Assembly: GCF_004337365.2 (NCBI RefSeq)
Contig: NZ_CP044016.1
Coordinates: 1,798,001-1,862,000 of the forward strand
Direction of reading: 5' to 3'
Length of the DNA: 64,000 nucleotides
DNA from: Rhizosphaericola mali
GTDB taxonomy: Bacteria; Bacteroidota; Bacteroidia; Chitinophagales; Chitinophagaceae
The notes beneath the pieces were generated by a model. It was not told where the DNA came from. It saw only the letters and a program-made list of their open reading frames with translations, and made no database searches. A program made the translations under genes and the position numbers. This document shows, piece after piece, positions 30,041 through 38,689 of the stretch (position 1 is its first letter; each line of letters starts with the position of its first letter).

Positions 30041-32560
30041 TTAATATTCTTTCAACACAACCCATATTTCCCCCTTCTTAGTTCCTAGAATCCCTTCTTG
30101 GTATTGAGACATGAGTTTGTTCCATTCGACTACGCGTGGATTATTTTCTGTCGTTTTCGGATTCAGTTTGTCTAAATTCATTCCTTTTGGAATAGTAATG
30201 ACCAACATCAACTGTCTTTCATTTTTAAATACCAATACTTGTTGAAAACTAGCATTACAAAAACCCTTAGAAACTTCTGGCCATTTTTCAAATTGCGATT
30301 GATGATAGTCAATATATTCTTGTTGCTTCGTAGGATCAGAAACAAGATTAGCAGTCATGACAATAGTTTTCACATCCTTTTGAATTTCTTTTGATTCACA
30401 ATGTTCCTGAGATTCAAAATCATAAACTAAATCTTGGTAAACTTTAATGCTATTATTCGGAAACGCATTTTGCAATTGTCCTCTCAACACTGTCATATCC
30501 TGCACGAAACTATAAATTATCGTATGATTTTTCCATTGGTAAATGAGTGCGTCTTTAACACCTTTACTCAATAAAAAAGTGCGTAATGCTTTTACATTTA
30601 TTTTTCGGTTATCCTCGCTTGTTAACTCCACTAATTCTTTACGTTCTTTGTTGATTTTTAAACCAATTGTACTAGTAGAGCTGTATTTTTTCAAATAAGA
30701 ATACTGATCATCTAATCCAGCAGATGACTTGATTTGATTTTCAACTTGCGGACCGTTATTTGTCCAAATATTGTTAGGACCATTATTATTTTGCAAATAT
30801 TTTTGACTCGGAGTCCAATTGTTGCGAATAGTTATACCCGAAGATCCTTCATCAGTATACAAATAAAACCAATGCGTTGGAAGGTGTGCGTAAGGTGCAC
30901 TATAAATGCTATCAATATAATTTTTTTCAATTATAGTTCCTGCTTGTGCACTAAGCGTATAAATACCTGCACAATCATAGTTCGTCCGCCCGAAATGATG
31001 AATTTCATTTTGAGCAATAATATTATTTTCTAAAATACTTTTTTGTGGCGTCCATCCCCAACCGACACTAATACCAGAATAGGGAACGTTCTCGATTTCA
31101 TTGTGTGCGATTTTTAAATTTCTCGCGTAACCAAATCCAATACCAACACATCCCCAATCCTCATTACCAATATCCGAAATTAAATTGTTTTCAACCTTTA
31201 CATTTTGAACAATTTCATTTTGATTAGTTGTCAAATATGGACGATGAACCTCCAAACCATTTTCTCCAAAATAGCCACCCAAAATACCATTTCCTCCAAT
31301 ATCTTTTAAAACATTCCCTTTTAAAATTGAATTAACAACGCCAACTCTAGTATCCAAACCAGTGGAGGCTAAATGCATTAATTTGTTATTAGAAAATTCG
31401 AAATTGAAAGCATAAGAAATATCAATTGCAGACTTTGGTCTTCCAATCCAAGCTTGGTTGTCTAATTTAGGTTTTTCTTGCGTTCCTGCGGGTTTAAGTT
31501 TGTAGGCTTCCACCATATACATTCCTGTTTGATGCGGCACATGTCCTTCTTTTGATGGACGTAGCCAAGAACTATATTGAAAACTAATATTTTCAATTTT
31601 TAGATCATGTACTAGATTTTCAGGAGTACCTTGTATTTGCAACAGATTTTCCAATACAGGAATCACGACCTCAGCCGTTGCCATATCCTCATTAGTTAAA
31701 GGATAATAATAAATTTTCTTCGCACCTGCATCAAAAAACCATTCACCAGGTTCGTCTAATAGTTCTAAACTATTGACAAAATAATAAGCAGAATTTCCAG
31801 TTTCTTTGGACAACCAAGGCGATGGCCAAGGATGTTCATTTTGGATTTTACTTTCTGGCTCATGGAAAAAAACACGAACACTATCCTTCGTCATTTTTTC
31901 AAATTTACGTACACGCAAATTTGCCGTTTCCCACCATTGGTGAATAAAAAACTCCAATCCATTAGAAGCCATAAGCGTTCCAATATCTTTTGAAGAAACA
32001 ATAGCAGTTCCTGTTTGTTTGTCCCAATTCAATACGCGCTGCATCATTGATCCAGTAGAGCTTTTAGCACGAACAGCCTTCTTTCCATTTACCCACATTT
32101 GCCTAAAATCGAAAGCTTCAATACTGATAGTATTCGGAAGGTCTGCAACCATTACCTTTCCCAATAATTTAGGATTTAAACCGTCTACATTATTTTTAAC
32201 AGAAGTCCAGTTAGTAACTCGTACACCTCCACTCACAATAACTTCGTCATTTTCATTTGCTTTTATAGTCGTTATGGAATTGGGATTGCCACTATCTTCT
32301 GGTCTAATAATTATTGGTTCGTCTAGTTGGTAAGTACCTCCTTTTACGATTATATCAACACCTTTTAGAATTGACGAATCATTTAGCCGACGAAGGTTTC
32401 TGGCATTTCTTATCGCTTTACCAATAGTATTTAAAGGCGCTTGTTCAGAGCCTATCGCATTATCATTACCATCACTTGACACCCAAATTTTTACTTGGGA
32501 AAATCCAATACATGGCAACAACAAAAACAATCCAATACAATATGAAAAAAATCTTGACAT
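30041..32560 (-). CDS. GH141-like parallel beta-helix protein fused to L-rhamnose mutarotase-like domain
   Basis: 839 residues with a signal peptide (LLLPCIGFSQ). Residues about 22-650 form a right-handed beta-helix of the GH141/DUF1565 style: VSSDGNDNAIGSEQAPLNTIGKAI, DFRQMWVNGKKAVRAKSS, YYFVNSLELLDEPGEWFFD, then many helix turns (NNKLMHLASTGLDTRVG). The last ~110 residues (about 728-839) look like RhaM: EYIDYHQSQFEKWPEV keeps the Tyr and His of E. coli EEYQRRHNPIWPEL, followed by a VVEWNKLMSQ Trp block. A second, more degenerate alpha/beta segment (about 655-715, KALRTFLLSKGVKDALIYQWKNHTIIY) precedes it and may be a second ferredoxin-like half. Such a fusion would release a deoxysugar and interconvert its anomers on one polypeptide. 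Its start directly follows the stop of the downstream-transcribed TIM-barrel gene boundary at 32560/32561. Confidence 0.8.
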   Translation of the reverse strand: MSRFFSYCIGLFLLLPCIGFSQVKIWVSSDGNDNAIGSEQAPLNTIGKAIRNARNLRRLNDSSILKGVDIIVKGGTYQLDEPIIIRPEDSGNPNSITTIKANENDEVIVSGGVRVTNWTSVKNNVDGLNPKLLGKVMVADLPNTISIEAFDFRQMWVNGKKAVRAKSSTGSMMQRVLNWDKQTGTAIVSSKDIGTLMASNGLEFFIHQWWETANLRVRKFEKMTKDSVRVFFHEPESKIQNEHPWPSPWLSKETGNSAYYFVNSLELLDEPGEWFFDAGAKKIYYYPLTNEDMATAEVVIPVLENLLQIQGTPENLVHDLKIENISFQYSSWLRPSKEGHVPHQTGMYMVEAYKLKPAGTQEKPKLDNQAWIGRPKSAIDISYAFNFEFSNNKLMHLASTGLDTRVGVVNSILKGNVLKDIGGNGILGGYFGENGLEVHRPYLTTNQNEIVQNVKVENNLISDIGNEDWGCVGIGFGYARNLKIAHNEIENVPYSGISVGWGWTPQKSILENNIIAQNEIHHFGRTNYDCAGIYTLSAQAGTIIEKNYIDSIYSAPYAHLPTHWFYLYTDEGSSGITIRNNWTPSQKYLQNNNGPNNIWTNNGPQVENQIKSSAGLDDQYSYLKKYSSTSTIGLKINKERKELVELTSEDNRKINVKALRTFLLSKGVKDALIYQWKNHTIIYSFVQDMTVLRGQLQNAFPNNSIKVYQDLVYDFESQEHCESKEIQKDVKTIVMTANLVSDPTKQQEYIDYHQSQFEKWPEVSKGFCNASFQQVLVFKNERQLMLVITIPKGMNLDKLNPKTTENNPRVVEWNKLMSQYQEGILGTKKGEIWVVLKEY

Positions 32561-33424
32561 CTATTGGAATATTGATTTCAAATAGGCGGCATTTGCTCCA
32601 TAATTTCCTCTCACATCTTTTGGTTTGGAGGCATCACGGCTTCTTTCAATAACGAGCCAACCACTCCAACCCATTTTATCCAAAGTTTTTTTAACCTTTA
32701 GCATATTGATTTGAGGATCATTTTGTAACCAGACACTATCCTTATTGGAAGCGTGTATCATGGCAATATTGTTCTTGCCCAGTATTTTAAGTTCTTTGTA
32801 TAGATCACGTCCTTCCTTAAGAGGATTAGAAAAATTGAAATAAATCTTGATTCCAGGAGAGTTAATTTCCTTCAAAAGTTGAACATCTCCTTTTGCATCT
32901 AATGCTGTTTCGATACCGATTACAACACTAGCATTTTGCGCTTGTTGTCCTGCCCATCTAAGTCTAGCAACAACTGAATCTCTTACACTTGGATTTTTTC
33001 TAAGATCACATTGTACACCAAGAGGAAGAAATGCGGTTTTCACACCCAGCTCCTTCATAGTTGTAATGCAATCCAATATAGATTTTTGATATTCTGACCT
33101 TCCACAAAAAGATTGTGCATAATAACCAGTCATTGCAATACTACAAAATTGAATATTATTCTCTTTCGCAGCTTTTAGGTAGGAATCTCTAATAGAATCA
33201 ATACTCAATTTATTGTCAAAAGTCGGTCTTTGTCCAAGTCCTCCCATATCAACTTCTAATCCATCAGCACCAAGTTCGTGAGCCAATGTGATAGCACTTA
33301 CTTTCTGTCTTTTTAAGAGCATTAAATCAATCAAACCGATCTTATACCTAGCATTTTCTTGGGCAAAAAGCACAGGTATTTCGAAAAAAAACAATATTGA
33401 CAAGCATATCACTATTCTTTTCAT
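32561..33424 (-). CDS. Secreted sugar isomerase/epimerase-like TIM barrel
   Basis: 287 residues from the ATG at 33424, which gives a signal peptide (IVICLSILFFFEIPVLFAQ); the frame extends to 33481 but without a better start. The fold is the xylose-isomerase-like TIM barrel (AP_endonuc_2, PF01261): LAHELGADGLEVDMGGLG, FCSIAMTGYY, KTAFLPLG, SVVIGIETALDA, KIYFNFSNPLKEG, IAMIHASNKDS, GWSGWLVIERS. Members isomerise or epimerise sugars using a divalent metal; here the acidic E and D/H ligands of the barrel seem present. A secreted version is unusual since most are cytoplasmic, but secreted forms occur in Bacteroidota. The stop abuts the start of the beta-helix gene. Confidence 0.82.
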   Translation of the reverse strand: MKRIVICLSILFFFEIPVLFAQENARYKIGLIDLMLLKRQKVSAITLAHELGADGLEVDMGGLGQRPTFDNKLSIDSIRDSYLKAAKENNIQFCSIAMTGYYAQSFCGRSEYQKSILDCITTMKELGVKTAFLPLGVQCDLRKNPSVRDSVVARLRWAGQQAQNASVVIGIETALDAKGDVQLLKEINSPGIKIYFNFSNPLKEGRDLYKELKILGKNNIAMIHASNKDSVWLQNDPQINMLKVKKTLDKMGWSGWLVIERSRDASKPKDVRGNYGANAAYLKSIFQ

Positions 33425-33503
33425 ATGGAACACATTCGTTATTAATTTGTACAAAATACATTTTATATTTTGAATAGTCAAAAAACTAATATTAAAATAT
33501 TGC

Positions 33504-34907
33504 TTATTTGTAGTTGAGCATTAATTTCATCAAATTATCGCATCCTTTTATAGCGTTTATTGGAATATTTTGGCCCTTATCTCCAAAAACATACATCATA
33601 TTTTCTTTTTCCACGGTTACAAAAGACTCGTCAACTACACTATTTTTTAAAATACTATTAATATTCAAACCTAAATATTTCGCCATAAAATTATAAACTG
33701 GTGTCCTTTTATTAATTCCAAAATCGTGCTTTTCATCTGGTAAATGGACATTCTGAACAGCATTTGTTTTACCAAAATAACCATAGATCTTTTGCAAATA
33801 AGGAAAGTCATGTTCTGGCATATTCGCAGTCCAATCACTACCATCCGAAATTAACAACTGCGGTCTCGGTGCCGCCATAGCCGCAATCTCCACATTATCC
33901 GTACCTCCAGCACAGAAATGTACAGGCATACCGCTCTCGCAAGGACAACCGCCATAAAAATAGGAACTGACTGAAACAACAGGAGAAGAAACTTTGATCC
34001 TATCATCCAAAGCCGTAGTCATAATCGTGAGCGTTCCTCCACCTGAACCACCCGTAATACCAACTCGATTATTATCTGCTTCTGGAAGTGTTAACAAATA
34101 ATCCAAAATCCGAAAAGAAGCCAAGATCTGTAAAGGCATCGCAATGCTTTTCCGATGATCTTCATAGGGAAACTGCAGCATAGACTCACCCCATGCAAAT
34201 AAATCATAGCTAAAAGCCATCGCTCCCATTTTTGCCAAGGCAGCACAACGATATTGACAGTCTGCACGATAACGTTGTTGTGGCCAGTGACCATCGGGAT
34301 TTAGTATAATTGGGATTTTACCTTTTATAGTATTGGGTTTGTATAAGGAACCACAAAAATACACGCCTGGCAAAATTTCAACAGCGATATTGGATACCGA
34401 ATAACCATCATATTTGCGTTCCTTTGTTTTGATCACAGAAACATTGTTGGACTTTGGAATTTTGTCAAGTTGTAAGGCATGCAACATTTCTTTTTTTAGA
34501 GAGTCCTTTCTTAATTCCCATTGTTGTTGATTATGATATTGAGAAGCAATTCTATCCAGTTCCGCCCAACCGTCTTTCAATGCCCAACGATAATATTCAT
34601 AATCTTTGAGTTTGTATGTTTTGTCTTTTACTTTCTCCACTTTCATATCAAAAAGTGAAAGCACGTTCGACAAACTTGTTTCTACATCTGGTCTTAGTCT
34701 CCAATCTGCATAAGGCACGACTTTCCCTTCCACCATTTTGTCCTTATATTGGATAGTTACACCATATCGATTTTGAATTTCAACCAATACGGACTTTAAA
34801 GGTTTTGCATAATTGTGATCTGAGTCTTGTTGTGCATAAGTTACAGTTTGCAAGCAAATGCAAAACAAACCAACTATGAAAATTTTATATATATATTTTC
34901 CAATCAT
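33504..34907 (-). CDS. Alpha/beta-hydrolase esterase with N-terminal STN-like domain
   Basis: 467 residues with a signal peptide (FCICLQTVTYAQ). Residues about 30-105 (LKSVLVEIQNRYGVTIQYKDKMVEGKVV, DVETSLSNVLSLFDMKVEKV) have the pattern of an STN / secretin-TonB short domain, known mainly from FecA-type receptors. The rest is an alpha/beta hydrolase of the acetyl-xylan-esterase-like Abhydrolase_7 group: IPIILNPDGHW, nucleophile Ser in GITGGSGGG, catalytic-acid region LLISDGSDW, and His in PDEKHDFG. In a pectin locus, deacetylation of rhamnogalacturonan is the likely job, but this is inference. The STN-like part may be a periplasmic docking module. Confidence 0.82.
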   Translation of the reverse strand: MIGKYIYKIFIVGLFCICLQTVTYAQQDSDHNYAKPLKSVLVEIQNRYGVTIQYKDKMVEGKVVPYADWRLRPDVETSLSNVLSLFDMKVEKVKDKTYKLKDYEYYRWALKDGWAELDRIASQYHNQQQWELRKDSLKKEMLHALQLDKIPKSNNVSVIKTKERKYDGYSVSNIAVEILPGVYFCGSLYKPNTIKGKIPIILNPDGHWPQQRYRADCQYRCAALAKMGAMAFSYDLFAWGESMLQFPYEDHRKSIAMPLQILASFRILDYLLTLPEADNNRVGITGGSGGGTLTIMTTALDDRIKVSSPVVSVSSYFYGGCPCESGMPVHFCAGGTDNVEIAAMAAPRPQLLISDGSDWTANMPEHDFPYLQKIYGYFGKTNAVQNVHLPDEKHDFGINKRTPVYNFMAKYLGLNINSILKNSVVDESFVTVEKENMMYVFGDKGQNIPINAIKGCDNLMKLMLNYK

Positions 34908-34921
34908 TTCAATATAAACTT

Positions 34922-37900
34922 TTAAGGTTTAACTACAGGCCATACGCCATCGACAATCTCATGTAACTCTAATTCGGCAGGATCAATTTCTACATGTTTG
35001 ATACGTTCCCTACGCCAAGTATATACGATGTGTACCTTACCATCTTTAGATTGTATAAAAGATGGGTAAGAATATTGACTTATTGGTGAATCTTCCAAAA
35101 CCAAAGCTGCATACCACTTAACTCCATCTTTGGAAATCGCAACATTCAGAGGCGTCCTTGCTCCTTTCCCTTTAGGTAATTTAATATCAGGCTTGACATG
35201 ATTGTATACTAAAAGTTGCCAACCATTGCTTAGAGTAACTGCATCGGTACCCGAATTATTATTTGGCATAGAAGTCTGTGTCATAGGACTCCAACTATAA
35301 CCGTTGTCCTTACTCCAAGATTCATTGATTGTTCGATTTTGACTTCTACACAATACTTGCAATCTACCATCTGAATATGTTAAAATACTTGGTTGTATGG
35401 CACTTATTGTTTTCCCATCATTGATGTTTTCAGATTTTGTCCAAGTTTTACCCCAATCTTTTGTGTATTCGAAATGAACTTTCCAACCATTATTTTCAGT
35501 ACTTGAAGGACAAATCAAAGCATTGTTGACCAAAACGGGTTTATTTTTAATTGGACCAAGATATCCAAATGGCAAGGAATCGGGAACTGACCAAGTAATG
35601 CCATTATCAAAAGACCTTTTCATCCAACCTTTCCAACTGCCAACATTTGCACCTATTTTGTAAAAAAGCAACAACTCTTTTCCTGGAATTTGATACAGAA
35701 CAGGATTGTAACAAGCGTATCTTAAGGAATCATTTTTAACACCATCGGCAACTGAATCGGGCGATGTCCATTTACCATCCTCTAGTTTGCTTGTGTAAAT
35801 ACAAACATCTTTATTTCCTTCCTTGGTACCGCCAAACCAAGAGGCAATTAGTCCCTTAGGTGTTTCCGCTATAGTAGAAGAATGACTTTCCGGAAATTTT
35901 ACTTGTGTAAAAATGAACTCACTTTTCTTTATTCCCTTTTTGAAAGGAAAAGTCGACTCAAATCTGTAATTACCCGAACCAATCTTCAAAATTGCATATG
36001 CTCCATCCATTTTTACAAATGAAACATCTTTATTTCCTTGAATCGATTTTCCACTTTCTTTAATCCATTCCAAGGCGTATGCAGGTACTGAAATCTGAGC
36101 AGTTGTATTGGTAGGAACTGTAATGTCCCAACTAAATGAATTTATAGTTTTTATCCAATGGCTTTTTATTTCTCCATACACCGATTTATAAGACGCATTT
36201 ACAGAATCCAAACCATCAATAATTTCAAGCTTCATGATGATCTTTTTGAATGCTATGGCCGAACTATCAGATTTAATTCCAGCAACATTTTCATATAACC
36301 ATATCAAAAGATCCCCCAACAACATAACATGATTTTGAGAATTCATTTTGGGGGAAGCTGTATTTCCGTTCCATAATTCCCATATAGTCGAGGCTCCATT
36401 CTCGATCATATATCCCCAACTTGGATATGTCTTATTGGTAGCCAACGTATAAGAAATATCAGATCGACCAAATTGGTTAAGCGTACGCATAATCCATTGC
36501 GTACCAATAACGCCCGTTCCAATATGCATGTGATGGTCAATTTTGATTTTTTTGTAAACATTATCAAAAACCTTATCACGTAGACTATCCGGAACTATAT
36601 TGAAAGATAAGGGAAGGATATTCGCTGTCAAAGAATTGTTATCATACAAAGCTTTTTTTGCATTCAAAAACTTCTTATTGAATGCTGTTTTTATATTGGA
36701 AGACAAATTATTGTAAAAAGAAGTATCCTTATAATTTTGCGACAAAATAGCAAAATCATACATAAACCTTAAAACCTGATAATAATAAGAACTCGCTATA
36801 AGTGTTCCATTGGTAGTCAAACTGGAATCTTGCGATTTTGTAATAAAAATATTTTCTGGAGGAACGCACCAATCTCCATATTTATCTCTAGCAATTAAGT
36901 TGTTCTTTACATAGGCGGAATCCATATACAAAACCCATTTTTTCATATTAGGATAATGCTTTTTGATTACTTCTACATCGCCATATTGACGATAAAGCAT
37001 ATTGGCAACAAAAAAATACGTAGAAGGCCAAGCAACATTATCTGTATAATAATTCCAATATGCAGGAGCTACATCAGGAATCGAACCTTTAGAGGTCTGT
37101 GCGTCTCGGATATCATCTAACCATTTCGTATAAAGATTTTTATTGTCGAAAAGAAAACTTTCGCCATAGGAACCAGTTGTACGATCACCCAACCAAGGTT
37201 GTCTTTCATTTCTCTGAGGACAGTCAACAGGCATACCCTTATAGTCCGAAGCAATTGTCCACCAAGCATTTTTGACAATTTGATTGATAGTTGCATTGGA
37301 AGTATTCAACGTTCCAACTGTTTGCATATCGTCATATACTAACTGCCCTTCAAAATCACCCAAACTAGGAGTCTGAGGATACCCTGAAACTTCCACATAT
37401 CTAAAACCGTGATAAACAAAACTCGGCTGCCAAATTTCTTCCCCAACTCCTTTTGCAATATAGACATCCGTAGATCTAGCGTCACGAAGATTTTCGGTAT
37501 AAATAGAACCATCTTTTTGCAAACTTTCAGCAAAACGCATAGTTATCTTATCACCGTTTTTTGCTTTCACTTTCAATTCAACCCAACCCGCGAAATTTTG
37601 ACCAAAATCGACAACAAACTTTCCGTCAGATAATTTATGAATGTCAATTGGTTTGATTTTTTTCATCACTTTCATTGGAGCAGTCATCTGTGCAGTTAAT
37701 AGACCTCCTGAAGAAGAAACTAGTTGCACTTTACTCCATTTTGCATCATCAAACCCTATTGTATTCCAATTTTTCCATTCTTTATTGGCATCATATTCTT
37801 CTCCATCATATTCATTAGCAGTTCTAATAGCGCCATCAGAATTATACTTCCATGACTTATTACTAGTAATAATTTCTTTACGTCCATCTGAGTATTCTAA

Positions 37901-38689
37901 TTCTAACTGAAAAAGCAACTTCGGATATCCAAAATTGGCAATCTTTTTAGGCTTATAGTTCTGACGCATCGTAAAAAAACGACCATTGCTAAGAATAACA
38001 CCAATAGCATTTTTACCTTTTTGGAGTATATTGGTCACATCAAACGTATTGTACAAAACCGTTTTACGATAATCGGTCGGCGCAGGCGCTAATACTTGAT
38101 CACCAATTTTTTGTCCATTTATCGACAATTTATAAAGTCCAAGACCAGCAATATATATAGTTGCCCTTTTAATTTTATTTTCTTTCGTGGAAAATTCTTT
38201 TCTAAAATATCTAGCAGAAAGTCGTGACCATTGCGAAATACTATCCCAAGAAGAGGCTTGATCATAACCAATCCATTTTCCTTTCCAATCAGAATTATGA
38301 AGTAATCCAATATTGAAATATTGGAGTTTACTCCAAGAGGAGGCACCTTTATTAGTTGTAACTTTTACAATCCAATAAGCTTTTTGTCCAGATTGTAATT
38401 TTTTGCCAGAATATTTTATATAGTTGGAAACATCACCGATAATCTCATTAGAATTCCACAAGTCGGCTTTTTCCTGATTCAATTTGTCCGCACTACTTGC
38501 CACTAATATTTGATAAGAGACCTGTACTACATTGCGTTCTTTTGATATAATCTCCCAACTAAACGACGGTTGAGCCGTATTAATACCCAAAGGATTATTC
38601 AAATGTTCACATAACAAATTTACAGTAGTGATCTGTGCCGAACATTGCACAAACAAACCAAGAAATAATATATTCAGTAAAAATTTCAT
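34922..38689 (-). CDS. GH78 alpha-L-rhamnosidase fused to a C-terminal BNR/sialidase-fold domain
   Basis: 1255 residues with a signal peptide (ending VQCSAQ). Residues 20 to about 920 are a classic GH78: N-terminal Ig-like domain (LCEHLNNPLGINTAQPSFSW), carbohydrate-binding sandwich (RLSARYFRKEFST), and the barrel with PVDCPQRNERQPWLGDR carrying the acid residues, then YMIENGASTIWELWNG and a beta domain. From about 925 to the end is a six-bladed propeller of the BNR_2 sialidase type (FPESHSSTIAETPKGLIASWFGGTKEG, NKPVLVNNALICPSSTENNG, SYPSFIQSKDGKVHIVYTW). The two halves probably attack consecutive linkages of one oligosaccharide. It overlaps the preceding GH2 gene by ATGA (38686-38689). Confidence 0.88.
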   Translation of the reverse strand: MKFLLNILFLGLFVQCSAQITTVNLLCEHLNNPLGINTAQPSFSWEIISKERNVVQVSYQILVASSADKLNQEKADLWNSNEIIGDVSNYIKYSGKKLQSGQKAYWIVKVTTNKGASSWSKLQYFNIGLLHNSDWKGKWIGYDQASSWDSISQWSRLSARYFRKEFSTKENKIKRATIYIAGLGLYKLSINGQKIGDQVLAPAPTDYRKTVLYNTFDVTNILQKGKNAIGVILSNGRFFTMRQNYKPKKIANFGYPKLLFQLELEYSDGRKEIITSNKSWKYNSDGAIRTANEYDGEEYDANKEWKNWNTIGFDDAKWSKVQLVSSSGGLLTAQMTAPMKVMKKIKPIDIHKLSDGKFVVDFGQNFAGWVELKVKAKNGDKITMRFAESLQKDGSIYTENLRDARSTDVYIAKGVGEEIWQPSFVYHGFRYVEVSGYPQTPSLGDFEGQLVYDDMQTVGTLNTSNATINQIVKNAWWTIASDYKGMPVDCPQRNERQPWLGDRTTGSYGESFLFDNKNLYTKWLDDIRDAQTSKGSIPDVAPAYWNYYTDNVAWPSTYFFVANMLYRQYGDVEVIKKHYPNMKKWVLYMDSAYVKNNLIARDKYGDWCVPPENIFITKSQDSSLTTNGTLIASSYYYQVLRFMYDFAILSQNYKDTSFYNNLSSNIKTAFNKKFLNAKKALYDNNSLTANILPLSFNIVPDSLRDKVFDNVYKKIKIDHHMHIGTGVIGTQWIMRTLNQFGRSDISYTLATNKTYPSWGYMIENGASTIWELWNGNTASPKMNSQNHVMLLGDLLIWLYENVAGIKSDSSAIAFKKIIMKLEIIDGLDSVNASYKSVYGEIKSHWIKTINSFSWDITVPTNTTAQISVPAYALEWIKESGKSIQGNKDVSFVKMDGAYAILKIGSGNYRFESTFPFKKGIKKSEFIFTQVKFPESHSSTIAETPKGLIASWFGGTKEGNKDVCIYTSKLEDGKWTSPDSVADGVKNDSLRYACYNPVLYQIPGKELLLFYKIGANVGSWKGWMKRSFDNGITWSVPDSLPFGYLGPIKNKPVLVNNALICPSSTENNGWKVHFEYTKDWGKTWTKSENINDGKTISAIQPSILTYSDGRLQVLCRSQNRTINESWSKDNGYSWSPMTQTSMPNNNSGTDAVTLSNGWQLLVYNHVKPDIKLPKGKGARTPLNVAISKDGVKWYAALVLEDSPISQYSYPSFIQSKDGKVHIVYTWRRERIKHVEIDPAELELHEIVDGVWPVVKP

